Assembly (NCBI GenBank): GCA_003212315.1
Contig: QCQB01000015.1
Location: 1 to 43,664 of the forward strand
Length of the DNA stretch: 43,664 bases
Origin: SAR116 cluster bacterium AG-447-C21
GTDB lineage: Bacteria > Pseudomonadota > Alphaproteobacteria > Thalassobaculales > Thalassobaculaceae
Direction: 5' to 3'
The position numbers and the translations under genes were made by a program. Of the stretch, positions 16,982 to 26,448 are shown one piece after another (position 1 is the stretch's first letter; each line of letters begins with the position of its first letter). The notes under the pieces were generated by a model. It ran no database searches. It was not told where the DNA came from and was given only the letters and a program-made list of their open reading frames with translations.

Positions 16982-18649
16982 CTATCGCTGACGCGACTCC
17001 CAGTCCGGATTTTCCCAGGTTTTAGCGTGTATTGGAGATAACGGTCTTTTTTCTCTAATAGCATCTGCAATTTTTTCTGCTAACATGATAGTAGGTGCAT
17101 TAAGGTTCCCACTTACTATTGACGGCATAATTGAGGCGTCCACCACTCTTAGACCCTTTAAGCCATGAACACGCCCAGAACTATCAACGACAGACAACTT
17201 ACTTTCCCCCATAGCGCAGGTGCATGATGGATGATAGGCACTTTCACCATATTCCCTAACGAATAAATCAATTTCTTCGTCTGTTTGCGCCGCAATTCCT
17301 GGCAATAATTCTTCACCGCTTAACGAGGTAAAAGCCGGTTGATTCAAAACTTCTCGGGTAAGACGAATAGCCTCCCTCATCTCTAAACGGTCTATCTCGG
17401 TTGACATATAGTTAAATAATATTTTTGGAGCGGATGTTGGATCATTAGAGTCAAGCCAAATTCGACCGCGGCTAGTGGGCCTCATTGGACCAACATGCAC
17501 CTGAAACCCGTGACGTTTCTGAGCGGTACTTCCATCATAATTCATCGCTATGGGGAGAAAGTGATATTGGATATTTGGATGTGCCACTCCTGCATGCGAA
17601 CGGATAAAACCACCTGACTCAAAATGATTTGTCGCACCTAGACCTGAACTGGTAAAAATCCACTGCAGACCAATCATTAGTTTAGAAATTGGGTTTTGGA
17701 CGCCGTAAAGTGATATTGGTTTCAAACACTCCATTTGAAGATATATCTCTAGGTGATCCTGAAGATTTTCTCCCACACCCGGTAAATCTTGTACTATCGG
17801 TATATCGAGATCTGCTAAATGATTAGCTGGACCTATCCCAGATAACATCAATAACTGCGGCGAATTTATGGCGCCTGCACTCAAGATTACCTCTTTTGCC
17901 GCGTAAACGCATATCTTAGAACCTCTTTTGGTAAACTCAATCCCAATGGCCTTACCATCTTCTATAATTATACGGTTTACGATTGTATTCTTTTTTATCG
18001 TCAAACCTTTCCTAGTTGATGCTTGTCTCAAATAGGCCTTAGCCGCACTGCAGCGACGTCCATTGTCCACCGTCATATCCATACGCCCAAACCCCTCTTG
18101 TTGATAACCATTAGGATCTTCGGTAATTGGATAACCAGCTTCCTTGCCCGCTTTCATCCAGGCTTTATGCAAAGGATTGTTCATCTTACCAGCTGTTACT
18201 TTTAGTGGGCCATCACTGCCCCGATAAGTATCACCGCCTATGTCCAAGCTCTCTGCTCGCTTAAAATAAGGTAAACAATCAGAATACGACCATCCCTGAC
18301 AACCATCAAATTGCGCCCATCGATTATAATCAAAGGCATGTCCACGAACATAAGCCATTCCATTGATTGAACTGGACCCACCCAAAACCCTACCTCTCGG
18401 GCAATACATTTGGCGATTATTCATGTATGGGTCTGCTTCTGATTTATACGCCCAATTTACAGCATCGTTATTCAATGGATATGCCAATGCCGCCGGCATA
18501 TGGATTTTCCAATTCCACCAGCTATCTGAACCGCCTGCTTCAATTAACAGCACTTTAATAGATGGGTCTTCAGTGAGACGGTTCGCAAGTACACAACCAG
18601 CAGAACCCGCTCCAACTACAATATAGTCAAATATCATATCAGATTTCAT
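16982..18649 (-). CDS. GMC-family FAD oxidoreductase (choline dehydrogenase-like)
   Basis: This 555-residue GMC oxidoreductase has the FAD-binding GAGSAG (13-18), the GMC signature GRVLGGSSSING (86-97), INSPQLLMLSGIGP, and the C-terminal active pair H473 (YHPSCTC) and N517 (SGNLNAP), spaced as in choline oxidase. It oxidises a primary or secondary alcohol to the aldehyde or ketone, passing electrons to the respiratory chain. Related enzymes include BetA, AlkJ and polyethylene-glycol dehydrogenases. The frame could open at TTG 18709; ATG 18649 (or 18637) directly before FDYIVVGAG is the sensible start. It is the last gene of the TRAP locus, so the imported solute may be an alcohol. Confidence 0.9.
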   Translation of the reverse strand: MKSDMIFDYIVVGAGSAGCVLANRLTEDPSIKVLLIEAGGSDSWWNWKIHMPAALAYPLNNDAVNWAYKSEADPYMNNRQMYCPRGRVLGGSSSINGMAYVRGHAFDYNRWAQFDGCQGWSYSDCLPYFKRAESLDIGGDTYRGSDGPLKVTAGKMNNPLHKAWMKAGKEAGYPITEDPNGYQQEGFGRMDMTVDNGRRCSAAKAYLRQASTRKGLTIKKNTIVNRIIIEDGKAIGIEFTKRGSKICVYAAKEVILSAGAINSPQLLMLSGIGPANHLADLDIPIVQDLPGVGENLQDHLEIYLQMECLKPISLYGVQNPISKLMIGLQWIFTSSGLGATNHFESGGFIRSHAGVAHPNIQYHFLPIAMNYDGSTAQKRHGFQVHVGPMRPTSRGRIWLDSNDPTSAPKILFNYMSTEIDRLEMREAIRLTREVLNQPAFTSLSGEELLPGIAAQTDEEIDLFVREYGESAYHPSCTCAMGESKLSVVDSSGRVHGLKGLRVVDASIMPSIVSGNLNAPTIMLAEKIADAIREKRPLSPIHAKTWENPDWESRQR

Positions 18650-18729
18650 ATAATAGGTTATAATGTTGATGTTGAAAGACACCAAATTCACTGTGGCCAA
18701 GCGCTCCAATATTTGGGAGCTAATTCACT

Positions 18730-19074
18730 TCATTTATCTTTCTTTTTCGCACCAGTATCCACTTTTCCTTGCTCTGTGCGGTAGATGGATTTCCCGAAAG
18801 GATTTCTTTTTATTTGATCTATATGCCCATAATCCCATGGTCTATAGACATCAAAGATTATTTTCTCTTCCAGCCACTCGTCATTTACATTTTGTGCGCG
18901 GAAGATCATAAAATGAACCCCAAAAACCATTGCCCAGAAAATCATAATCCAAAAGGTAGCCCACTGCTCCAGCAAAAAGAAATCAATCAAAAGTAGAATA
19001 CTTATCCCGCCGAAGAAGACAAATTGATGCAGCTGAAAATATTTAAGGATGAGAATATTGATTTTATTTAACAT
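18730..19074 (-). CDS. Small 2TM-domain-like membrane protein
   Basis: The protein is 114 residues with two hydrophobic helices (about residues 18-37 and 42-61). They are followed by NDEWLEEKIIFDVYRPWDYG and a Lys-rich tail. The layout of a helix pair and then a W-x-E-x-K segment resembles the 2TM domain family, whose function is not known. It starts at ATG 19074 (GTG 19080 is an alternative) and lies between the 159-residue membrane protein and the GMC oxidoreductase, all on the minus strand. It may be an accessory of the TRAP system or an electron-transfer partner of the oxidoreductase, but this rests only on position. Confidence 0.68.
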   Translation of the reverse strand: MLNKINILILKYFQLHQFVFFGGISILLLIDFFLLEQWATFWIMIFWAMVFGVHFMIFRAQNVNDEWLEEKIIFDVYRPWDYGHIDQIKRNPFGKSIYRTEQGKVDTGAKKKDK

Positions 19075-19092
19075 TATCACACCAAGGTAAAA

Positions 19093-19572
19093 CTAGAATA
19101 ATCTGCGTCGTGTTTGGTTCTCAGGTTCTCGAGTTGGTAAAATTGTATAGACACGGCAAATGGTGATCACTCTCCACATATAGCGAGCTAAGCATATAAC
19201 AATGACTAATAAAACTAGCTCATCAACTAATTCCATCTTAGCTGGAAAACCATAAAGAAAGACCGCACCCAGCACGACTAATGGAGCACTAGCGGCATAG
19301 TACGCTGCATATATATTTTTCACGGTTCCCACCAGAACAACTGCCGAAACAATAGTGAAGCAGTAAATTGCTGCGATTTTAGAAACTCCATATGGAGCCT
19401 GGCCTGTAATCGACGTGAACGTACCAACACCAAACAAAACAGAGCCCATTATAGCGAAAAAGAAAAGCTCGCTGTCCGCCTGACTTCTGCTTAATTTTGA
19501 AATAGCGGTAAAATAAGGGGTAGTTTCAGGGTCCCACACATACCGTTTCAGAAAGTTTTGTAATTTGAACAT
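19093..19572 (-). CDS. Uncharacterised integral membrane protein next to TRAP permease
   Basis: I do not recognise this 159-residue protein. It has a soluble start (VWDPETTPYFTAISKLSR) and about four hydrophobic segments at roughly 35-55, 63-83, 90-110 and 115-135. A short Arg-rich tail follows. The ATG at 19572 follows GGCAGGAT. It lies 113 bases after the TRAP small permease and 18 bases before the 2TM protein, on the same strand. The DPETTPY and SRSQADSELFFFA segments look conserved-domain-like, but I cannot name a family. Likely a conserved hypothetical associated with this TRAP locus. Confidence 0.7.
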   Translation of the reverse strand: MFKLQNFLKRYVWDPETTPYFTAISKLSRSQADSELFFFAIMGSVLFGVGTFTSITGQAPYGVSKIAAIYCFTIVSAVVLVGTVKNIYAAYYAASAPLVVLGAVFLYGFPAKMELVDELVLLVIVICLARYMWRVITICRVYTILPTREPENQTRRRLF

Positions 19573-19685
19573 ATCCTGCCGTTAATCTGTTACTAACGAT
19601 AAAGGGTGTTTGGATTAACTTCCAAACACCCTTAATATTATAAAAATAATTAATACGCTTTTCTGCAAAGATCCAACACTAAAAC

Positions 19686-20468
19686 TTATTTTTTCGTATC
19701 ATCTGAGCCAAGAATTTGTTGGGTCTGTCTACCAAGGTCTTCCTCTACAGAAACAGTAAGGTCAACATCCATACGTTCTTTACCCTCAATCGTATCACCT
19801 TCATTTTCAGGCCATTCCAAGGTCATTAACTCAAACCTTGTTCCAGGAGGAGCAAACAGAGCAAGAAAAGATTGTATCCAAACCGCTATACCCGCCAGAA
19901 TTGCGACAAATAAACCCAGGGTAAGTATAGTTTTAATAATATATCGATATGGAAGACCAACTTGCGAAGCTGAAATTTCCATTATTTCCCAAGACTCATA
20001 TGCAAACACTGCAGCAAAGTAACAAACGACGCATGTGTAGGGGATCATAAAGAAAGTAGATCCCAACAACTCCAACCAGGCTTTGCGACGGAACTTAAGA
20101 TGTTCCCTTACCACATCAACCCGCACCTGAGTATTCCATATCACACCAAAGCCAAGAACAAGAGCAAAAAGCGCTGTATGACAATGCCATTCAGATTCCT
20201 GCAACAATGTTGATTCAAATATTTGTCCAAAACCATAGTCTTCGGCCCAATATTTTATATCAATCTGTAATTTACCAGTTTTTCTGAGACAAACATCATA
20301 AACGGTTATAACTATCATGGGAACGAATAGCAAAGAAGCCCAACGCCCCGCAAAGTCCACTAGCCCCCTTATTTTATAGACTACTTGTATTAATGCGTTT
20401 GCCGTGCCTTCATTTAAAAAATTAGCACCTGCCTCGTCACCTCGTGTGAGAACTTCATCTGAAGCCAT
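19686..20468 (-). CDS. TRAP transporter small permease (DctQ)
   Basis: The protein is 260 residues, longer than simple DctQ proteins, with hydrophobic helices near 38-58, 95-112, 132-155 and 178-205. The ADDYGFGQI-like and LQESEWHCHTALFALVLGFG segments, then VRVDVVREHLKFRRKAWLELLG, are the conserved small-permease signature (the W-H-x-x-A and R-V-D-V motifs), closest to the FcbT2-like mannitol/chloroaromatic branch. It forms the membrane part of the importer with a DctM protein. A strong AAGGAGAAAG site precedes ATG 20468, 14 bases after the stop of the second large permease. The C-terminal 55 residues are acidic and soluble. Confidence 0.9.
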   Translation of the reverse strand: MASDEVLTRGDEAGANFLNEGTANALIQVVYKIRGLVDFAGRWASLLFVPMIVITVYDVCLRKTGKLQIDIKYWAEDYGFGQIFESTLLQESEWHCHTALFALVLGFGVIWNTQVRVDVVREHLKFRRKAWLELLGSTFFMIPYTCVVCYFAAVFAYESWEIMEISASQVGLPYRYIIKTILTLGLFVAILAGIAVWIQSFLALFAPPGTRFELMTLEWPENEGDTIEGKERMDVDLTVSVEEDLGRQTQQILGSDDTKK

Positions 20469-20482
20469 GTCTTTCTCCTTCC

Positions 20483-22012
20483 TTAACCGTGCACTAGATG
20501 CATTAGAGAGAGCGCTACGTCAGGAAAAGCCAGAACGGTAATAACACCTAGCGCCTGTAAGATAACAAAAGGAATAATTCCTTTATAAATCGATTGAATT
20601 TTAATTTCCCGGGGAGCGATACCTTTCATGTAAAATAAGGCAAAGCCAAACGGGGGTGTCAGAAATGACGTTTGTAAGTTAACAGCCAAAAGTATGATGA
20701 ACCAAAATTTTATATCTTCCTTGGCTATATGATCCCCAAAGTCTAATCCTGCTACTAAAGGTGTAAAAACCGGCAAAACAATCAGAGTTATTTCCAACCA
20801 ATCAAGAAAGAAACCAAGAAAAAAGACGATGGTCATTATGAGGATCAACATTCCCCAAGCGTCTAACCCCGCTTTCTCAACGATGAGATGTTCTACGACA
20901 TCATCACCACCCAGCGATCTATATACATAGGCAAAACAGGTCGCGCTTATGACGATAAAGAAAATCATAGAAACCGTTTTGGCTGAAGTGTGGCAAACTT
21001 GCACTAAAGTTCCTCCGCCTAATCGCCCATTGGCGATTGCGAGCAACGTAGCACCAAAAGCACCAACCGCTCCTGCCTCTGACGGCGTCGCCCATCCAAG
21101 TAAAATAGACCCTTTGATGAGTGTAATAAGAAACACGGGTGGCAGAAAACTTCGCGCAATCAACGGTCCCATCTCATTGCGGGGCACATTTAATAAATTA
21201 GCTGGAAGCGGAGGCGCCATTTCAGGTTTTACAGCCGATATTGTTGCTACAAAAATTAGATAGAACGCTGCTAACGTGAGCCCCGGAACAACTGCCGCCA
21301 TAAAAACGTTACCAACAGAAATTGCCATCAAATCAGCCATTATAATGAGCATGATACTGGGCGGGATCAAGATACCTAATGTCCCGGACGCCGCAATCAC
21401 ACCGCATGAGAGTGCGTGGCTATAGCCCTGACGCATCATCGTTGGTAATGCAAGCGCGGTCATCATTGTTACAGAAGCACCAATAATTCCCGTCATTGCT
21501 GCAAGAATAGTTCCCATCACGGTTACCGCGAGCGCTAGTGCTCCTGGAACGCGCTTTAAAAGAACCTGCACACAATATAGCAAATCGTTTGCTATACCAC
21601 TCCGCTCCATCATAACGCCCATGAAAACGAAGGCTGGAACAGCCACCAAAACGAGGTTTTCCGCTGCTTGGCCCCAAATTCTGGGGATAAAATTAAAAAA
21701 CTCTATTAACGAGAACGCATCGAGAAAAAACCCAAGGAGGCCAAAAAGCATCGCTAATCCGCCCAAAATGAAAGCAACTGGGTATCCTGAAAACAATAGA
21801 AGTGCCAAGGTGACAAACATCACCATCGAAATGTATTCCTGTCCAACCCAAACGAGCGCTTCACCCCGAGAAATTTCTTCCTCAATCATTAACGAACCTG
21901 ACATCGTGTAAGCACCGAAAGTACACAGCACAACAACTAACGCCAGTAAGCTGAACATTAATATCGCGACTTTTGCCTCACCAGACCGCGTCTGTACGCT
22001 TGAGTCATCCAT
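20483..22012 (-). CDS. TRAP transporter large permease (DctM), second copy
   Basis: This 509-residue protein has about a dozen hydrophobic helices. The motifs GYPVAFILGG, ALAVTVMGTILAAMTGIIGAS, GTLGILIPPSIMLI, TPSEAGAVGA and NLQTSFLTPPFGFALFYMKG are those of the large TRAP permease, which carries solute with a sodium gradient. From residue 75 on it is nearly the same as the neighbouring copy at 22239, roughly 85% by eye. The first 60 residues and the extreme C-terminus differ. It is directly upstream of the small permease, so this copy is the natural partner. The two together form a recent-looking tandem duplication. Confidence 0.93.
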   Translation of the reverse strand: MDDSSVQTRSGEAKVAILMFSLLALVVVLCTFGAYTMSGSLMIEEEISRGEALVWVGQEYISMVMFVTLALLLFSGYPVAFILGGLAMLFGLLGFFLDAFSLIEFFNFIPRIWGQAAENLVLVAVPAFVFMGVMMERSGIANDLLYCVQVLLKRVPGALALAVTVMGTILAAMTGIIGASVTMMTALALPTMMRQGYSHALSCGVIAASGTLGILIPPSIMLIIMADLMAISVGNVFMAAVVPGLTLAAFYLIFVATISAVKPEMAPPLPANLLNVPRNEMGPLIARSFLPPVFLITLIKGSILLGWATPSEAGAVGAFGATLLAIANGRLGGGTLVQVCHTSAKTVSMIFFIVISATCFAYVYRSLGGDDVVEHLIVEKAGLDAWGMLILIMTIVFFLGFFLDWLEITLIVLPVFTPLVAGLDFGDHIAKEDIKFWFIILLAVNLQTSFLTPPFGFALFYMKGIAPREIKIQSIYKGIIPFVILQALGVITVLAFPDVALSLMHLVHG

Positions 22013-22238
22013 GTAATAATCCCCGTCCCGTATTATTTAAATTCTTTGTATCCCTTATCTTGGGATATCTATTATGCTGATATTTAAGACCTTCATATAC
22101 CAGATGTACATTATTAACCTATACTATCCTCCGCGGCAAATGAAGAAACGTTAAAAATTGCACTCTTATTCGAGGTACAGAGCTGGTTACCACAATTGCG
22201 ATATACTTTTTTCTCGTTAAGACAGCTCTTCATATTTT

Positions 22239-23768
22239 TTAATCGTAAGCGGCGTGCATTAGCCAAAGAGCAACCTCCGGAAATGCCATAACAGTTACAA
22301 CACCCAGGGCCTGAAGGATCACAAAGGGTATAATGCCCTTATAGATTGACTGAATCCGAATTTCCTTCGGCGCTATTCCTTTCATATAAAATAACGCAAA
22401 GCCAAATGGCGGCGTCAAAAATGAGGTCTGCAAGTTCACCGCTAAGAGAATTATGAACCAGAACTTTATATCGGCATGAGCAAGATGGTCGCCAAAATCC
22501 ATTTGAATTATTAACGGCGTAAAAACAGGCAGTACAATTAATGTTATCTCTAAAAAATCTAGGAAAAATCCAAGGAAAAACACGATAACCATCACCAAGA
22601 TCAGCATTCCCCACGGTCCTAATCCAGCTTTTTCAATGATGAGGTGTTCCACAACGTCATCACCACCCAACGATCTATAAACGTATGCAAAACAGGTCGC
22701 ACTTATGACAATAAAAAAGATCATGGAAACCGTTCGTGCTGCTGTGTGACAGACTGAAACCAAGGTATTTTTGCTTAACCGACCATTCGCTGCAGCCAAT
22801 AATGTAGCGCCAAATGCCCCTACCGCACCTGCTTCTGATGGTGTTGCAAAACCAAAGAGAATTGATCCCTTTATTAAAGTAATTAAGAATACAGGAGGTA
22901 AAAAACTCCTTAAAACCAAAGGGACCATCTCGCCTTTAGGTATATTCAATAAATTTGCGGGCAACGGAGGCGCCAGACTGGGTTTGATCGAAGCCAGCGT
23001 TGCTACATAAATCAAATAGAACGCCGCCAATGTAAGCCCCGGAACAACTGCAGCCATGAATACATTACCAACTGAAATAGCCATCAAGTCCGCCATTATA
23101 ATCAGCATAATACTTGGAGGAATAAGTATTCCAAGCGTACCAGAGGCAGCGATGACCCCGGTTGCAAGCGCATGGCTGTATCCCTGACGCATCATTGTCG
23201 GCAACGCCAGTGCCGTCATCATAGTGACTGAGGCGCCAATAATCCCAGTCATAGCGGCCAATATCGTTCCCATAACAGTCACTGCCAATGCGAGAGCTCC
23301 AGGGACCCTGCGCAATAGGACCTGAACACAATAAAGTAAATCATTGGCTATCCCACTGCGTTCCAACATCACTCCCATGTAGACGAAAGCTGGCACTGCA
23401 ACTAGAACGAGATTTTCTGCTGCCATCCCCCAAATTCTTGGTACAAAGTTAAAGAATTCAATCAGGGAGAACATATCCAGATAGTAACCAAGCATTCCAA
23501 ATAACATCGATAAACCACCAAGGATGAACGCTACCGGGTATCCGGAGAAAAGGAGAATAGCAAGGGTCAGGAACATTGCTATGGATATATATTCCTGGGA
23601 TACATAAAAAATCGCTTCTCCGCGGCCAATTTCCTCAGAGGCCATGAGATTGCCAGATTCGAGAGCCACGGCAACGGCTCCAATAAAAACAATTACGCCA
23701 ACAAAAAACAGCAGAATCATAGCGACTTTGCGTTCAGATGTTGTTTTGCTACTGACCCCCTGGCTCAT
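22239..23768 (-). CDS. TRAP transporter large permease (DctM), first copy
   Basis: This protein is also 509 residues with the same DctM motifs as the copy at 20483, but with a distinct N-terminus (MSQGVSSKTTSERK). It has no small permease of its own; only one DctQ gene is in the locus. It follows the binding-protein gene, separated by an intrinsic terminator, and a 226-base spacer with nothing recognisable (22013-22238) separates it from the second copy. Both copies keep every conserved motif I can see, so neither looks like a pseudogene. They may share the small permease and give different substrate ranges or dosage. Confidence 0.93.
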   Translation of the reverse strand: MSQGVSSKTTSERKVAMILLFFVGVIVFIGAVAVALESGNLMASEEIGRGEAIFYVSQEYISIAMFLTLAILLFSGYPVAFILGGLSMLFGMLGYYLDMFSLIEFFNFVPRIWGMAAENLVLVAVPAFVYMGVMLERSGIANDLLYCVQVLLRRVPGALALAVTVMGTILAAMTGIIGASVTMMTALALPTMMRQGYSHALATGVIAASGTLGILIPPSIMLIIMADLMAISVGNVFMAAVVPGLTLAAFYLIYVATLASIKPSLAPPLPANLLNIPKGEMVPLVLRSFLPPVFLITLIKGSILFGFATPSEAGAVGAFGATLLAAANGRLSKNTLVSVCHTAARTVSMIFFIVISATCFAYVYRSLGGDDVVEHLIIEKAGLGPWGMLILVMVIVFFLGFFLDFLEITLIVLPVFTPLIIQMDFGDHLAHADIKFWFIILLAVNLQTSFLTPPFGFALFYMKGIAPKEIRIQSIYKGIIPFVILQALGVVTVMAFPEVALWLMHAAYD

Positions 23769-23886
23769 TTATTCTTACCCTTCGAATCGTTTTCTTTTTA
23801 TATCAAAATGTTAATTAGAATTGGAAGTTTTGACCATCGATTATCACACGCTAGATTAAAAATGCTGAAAATTTTTTTTACCTAAC

Positions 23887-23914
23887 AAAAAATCGGGGGC
23901 CAGATGGCCCCCGA
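23887..23914 (-). terminator. Intrinsic terminator after the TRAP binding-protein gene
   Basis: CGGGGGCC and GGCCCCCG pair perfectly around the loop AGAT (8-bp stem at 23894-23913, extended by one A-T pair). On the minus strand this is followed by six U residues. It lies 47 bases after the binding-protein stop. A second 7-bp hairpin (23929-23946) stands just before it. Read-through would be needed to reach the permease genes, which fits making far more periplasmic protein than membrane protein. Confidence 0.9.
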
Positions 23915-23960
23915 AATCTATACCAAAATCGCTTAAGATTAAGCGACTATCTAAATTTAA

Positions 23961-25031
23961 TTATTTTAGATATGTTGGCTTAAGAGACTGAGCTTCACCC
24001 CAGATCTTATACTGCTTACGGAATGAATAGTAGCTATCTGCGAACTCTTTAAAGGTTTTATCCTTTGCAGACTCTTCTTCAACCACTTCCATCCATGCTT
24101 TTTCAAAAACAGCTAGTTGATCGTCAGTCCAACGACGGTTAGTAACACCATATTTAGACTTCATCTCAAGCATAGCACCAAAGTTCTGAGCTTCAGTTTC
24201 TGCATACTCATAGATCATGTTTGCTTTACAACCAATGCTGATGAGTCGCTTATTCTGTTTGCTCAAAGCGTCGTGCATTTTCTTATTAGACAAGAACTCT
24301 CCAACTGAAACCTGTTGGTGCCATCCCGGAAAGTAGTTGTTTTTTGCGATTTGGTAGAAACCAAGAGAAATATCCATGTTTGGCATGGAGAATTCTGTGG
24401 CATCAATAACACCACGCTCTAGAGCTGGATAGATATCAGCACCAGCGAGAAGCTGGGTTGAAACACCAATCTTGGTCATAACTTTTGCACCAAGACCAAA
24501 GAAGCGCATTTTAAGACCACGAAGGCTTTCTAGATCTTTAACTGGCTCTTTAAACCAACCTGATGTTTCAGGACCGATCAAACCGCATGCTGTTGATGTT
24601 AGATTGTGTTTTGAGTAGATTTTTGTAGCGATATCTTTCCCGCCACCAAACCACTGCCACGCCATGAATTCGCCAGCGCCAGGACCAAATGGAACAGCAG
24701 TCATGAATGCTAGTCCTGGATATTTACCTGTGTGGTAACCAGGTGTTGTATAGCAGGACTCAACAGAACCTTTTGAAACAGCATCCCAGCACTCTAGCGG
24801 CGGAATCAACGCGCCAGGCTCGAAAAACTTAACTGAGAATTTCCCCCCGGAACCAACTGTAATGTGATCTGCGATACGCTGTCCTGCAGGACCTAAATGT
24901 GCAAGTGTACTGGCAAAAGCTGCCTGCATTTTCCACTTAACTTTTTTGGCTTGCGCTTCCGAAACTGGGCTAAGCGCGAATGCACCAGCTACAGCAGCGA
25001 GAGCAGCAGTTTTTAGAAGTGTTTTACTCAT
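23961..25031 (-). CDS. TRAP transporter substrate-binding protein (DctP, FcbT1/TakP-like)
   Basis: This 356-residue periplasmic protein has a Sec signal peptide ending at SEAQA before KKVKWKMQ. The segments LRGLKMRFFGLGAKVMTKIG and GVIDATEFSMPNMDISLGFYQIAKNNYFPGWHQ match the TRAP binding-protein branch annotated for mannitol, chloroaromatics or 2-oxo acids. The Arg of the LKMR segment is the usual carboxylate-binding residue, so the ligand is probably an organic acid. The ribosome site GGGAGGAATTAG is excellent. It heads the operon and is followed by a strong terminator. Confidence 0.92.
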   Translation of the reverse strand: MSKTLLKTAALAAVAGAFALSPVSEAQAKKVKWKMQAAFASTLAHLGPAGQRIADHITVGSGGKFSVKFFEPGALIPPLECWDAVSKGSVESCYTTPGYHTGKYPGLAFMTAVPFGPGAGEFMAWQWFGGGKDIATKIYSKHNLTSTACGLIGPETSGWFKEPVKDLESLRGLKMRFFGLGAKVMTKIGVSTQLLAGADIYPALERGVIDATEFSMPNMDISLGFYQIAKNNYFPGWHQQVSVGEFLSNKKMHDALSKQNKRLISIGCKANMIYEYAETEAQNFGAMLEMKSKYGVTNRRWTDDQLAVFEKAWMEVVEEESAKDKTFKEFADSYYSFRKQYKIWGEAQSLKPTYLK

Positions 25032-25127
25032 ATACTAATTCCTCCCTGTTTATATTCCCACCCTGTGTTTCAAGGTGAACTCATTAGCCCAGAAGTATTA
25101 ATTTTTCTTCTGTTGTTACCCTTTTTG

Positions 25128-25154
25128 TAACCTAGCTGAAATAACCCTAGCTGA
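25128..25154. repeat. Short direct repeat upstream of the TRAP operon
   Basis: TAACCTAGCTGA (25128-25139) recurs as TAACCCTAGCTGA (25142-25154) with one extra base and a repeat distance of about 14 bases. It lies about 100 bases upstream of the binding-protein ATG, inside the 285-base gap 25032-25316. That gap also holds an AT-rich palindrome near 25209-25232. The repeat could be a regulator site; no experiment or regulator gene supports this. Confidence 0.3.
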
Positions 25155-25316
25155 CTGATTACCAGATGACAATCCAGAGAAAACCCAATAAGTGATTTTT
25201 TTAATCCTTTTTTTGCCAAATTGCGCAAAAAACAGGCATTTACATAGATGAATTTTTTTGAATTCGATGAAAAGTAACCTTTTTGCAATCTCAATGTCTT
25301 TATAAAGTTCCGTCGC

Positions 25317-26438
25317 CTATCCAAATTCGGCGCGAATGGAATCGCTATTTTCGCCAATATCAGGCACGCTAAGTAAAGGCGACACCTCTCCCTTAACACT
25401 GGATGGGGGTGCCATTACATCTATCAGTCCTTTCGGTGTGTTAACCTTTATCGTATTGAGTGCCGGATGATTACTCACATCTTCAATCGTATTTACGGCA
25501 CCGAAAGCAATGCGTGCGCTTGTCAATCGTTTTCGAACCCCATCCCGTGTAATTCGCGATAAAACCTTTTCTATTTCCTTATCTAAAAATTTTCTGTTCT
25601 CTAGACGAGCGACGTTGTCAGCAACTCTTTGGTCATTCGCTAAGTCCGGTTTTTCAAGGACCTCTTCACACAATCTAACCCATTCTCGCTGATTCTGAAC
25701 TGCTATTAAAATTAATTCTCCATTAGCACATGCATAGGCTCCATATGGCGCAATAGCCGGATGGTGTAATCCGATACGCTGCTCACTCAATTCCCCGTAG
25801 GCCTGATGCAACAACCAAGGCGATAACCATTCTACCATACCACCAAACATAGAGGTTTTAATTGTAGAGCCCGTCCCTGTTCGACCACGTTTGATAAGCG
25901 CTTCCAAGATTGCTATTTTGGAATACATTCCCGCTGCAATGTCGCATACAGAAGCACCTACACGTCCCATCACCTCGGGGGACCCTGTGACAGAAATTAA
26001 GCCACTTTCTCCTTGAACGAGAAAATCATAGGCTTTCATATCGGAATATTCTCCATCCTCACCGTATCCCGAGATATCGACGGTAATAAGCTTAGGATAG
26101 CGTTGCCGCAAATCCTCCGAACCAAACCCAGCACGCTGCGCTGCTCCGGGGGCTAGGTTTTGAACAAATACATCCGCTTGTGACAAAATGCGTTCCAGCA
26201 GTAATGCATCATCTGGCTTTTTGATATCTAAGACTAGGCTCTCCTTACCCCTATTGAGCCAAACAAAATAGGCCGATTGCCCCATTACCTGATGGTCGTA
26301 GCCACGGGCAAAATCTCCCTCGGCGCGTTCGATTTTTATGACCCGTGCCCCAGCGTCTGCCAACCTACTGGTGCAATACGGCGCGGCCACGGCCTGTTCC
26401 AACGCAACAACTAAAATACCCTCAAGTGGCTGATCCAT
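25317..26438 (-). CDS. CaiB/BaiF (family III) CoA-transferase
   Basis: The protein is 373 residues. It shows LEGILVVALEQAVAAPYCTSRLADAGARVIK, the WLNRGKESLVLDI stretch, NLAPGAAQRAGFG and catalytic D166 in ASVCDIAAG. The C-terminal domain contains the INTIEDVSNHP-type segment (here VNTIEDVSNHPAL) found in mesaconyl- or succinyl-CoA transferases. It starts at ATG 26438 behind GAGGAG, 10 bases after the acyl-CoA dehydrogenase stop, so the two are surely co-transcribed. It would activate a carboxylic acid as its CoA thioester for the dehydrogenase. It is only distantly similar to the CoA-transferase at 8047, so this is not a local duplication. Confidence 0.9.
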   Translation of the reverse strand: MDQPLEGILVVALEQAVAAPYCTSRLADAGARVIKIERAEGDFARGYDHQVMGQSAYFVWLNRGKESLVLDIKKPDDALLLERILSQADVFVQNLAPGAAQRAGFGSEDLRQRYPKLITVDISGYGEDGEYSDMKAYDFLVQGESGLISVTGSPEVMGRVGASVCDIAAGMYSKIAILEALIKRGRTGTGSTIKTSMFGGMVEWLSPWLLHQAYGELSEQRIGLHHPAIAPYGAYACANGELILIAVQNQREWVRLCEEVLEKPDLANDQRVADNVARLENRKFLDKEIEKVLSRITRDGVRKRLTSARIAFGAVNTIEDVSNHPALNTIKVNTPKGLIDVMAPPSSVKGEVSPLLSVPDIGENSDSIRAEFG

Positions 26439-26448
26439 AAATTACTCC

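Noticed and set aside
25209..25232. AT-rich palindrome TTTTTTGC/GCAAAAAA as a terminator of the CoA-transferase
   Set aside because: The stem is mostly A-T and no U-run follows it on the minus strand.
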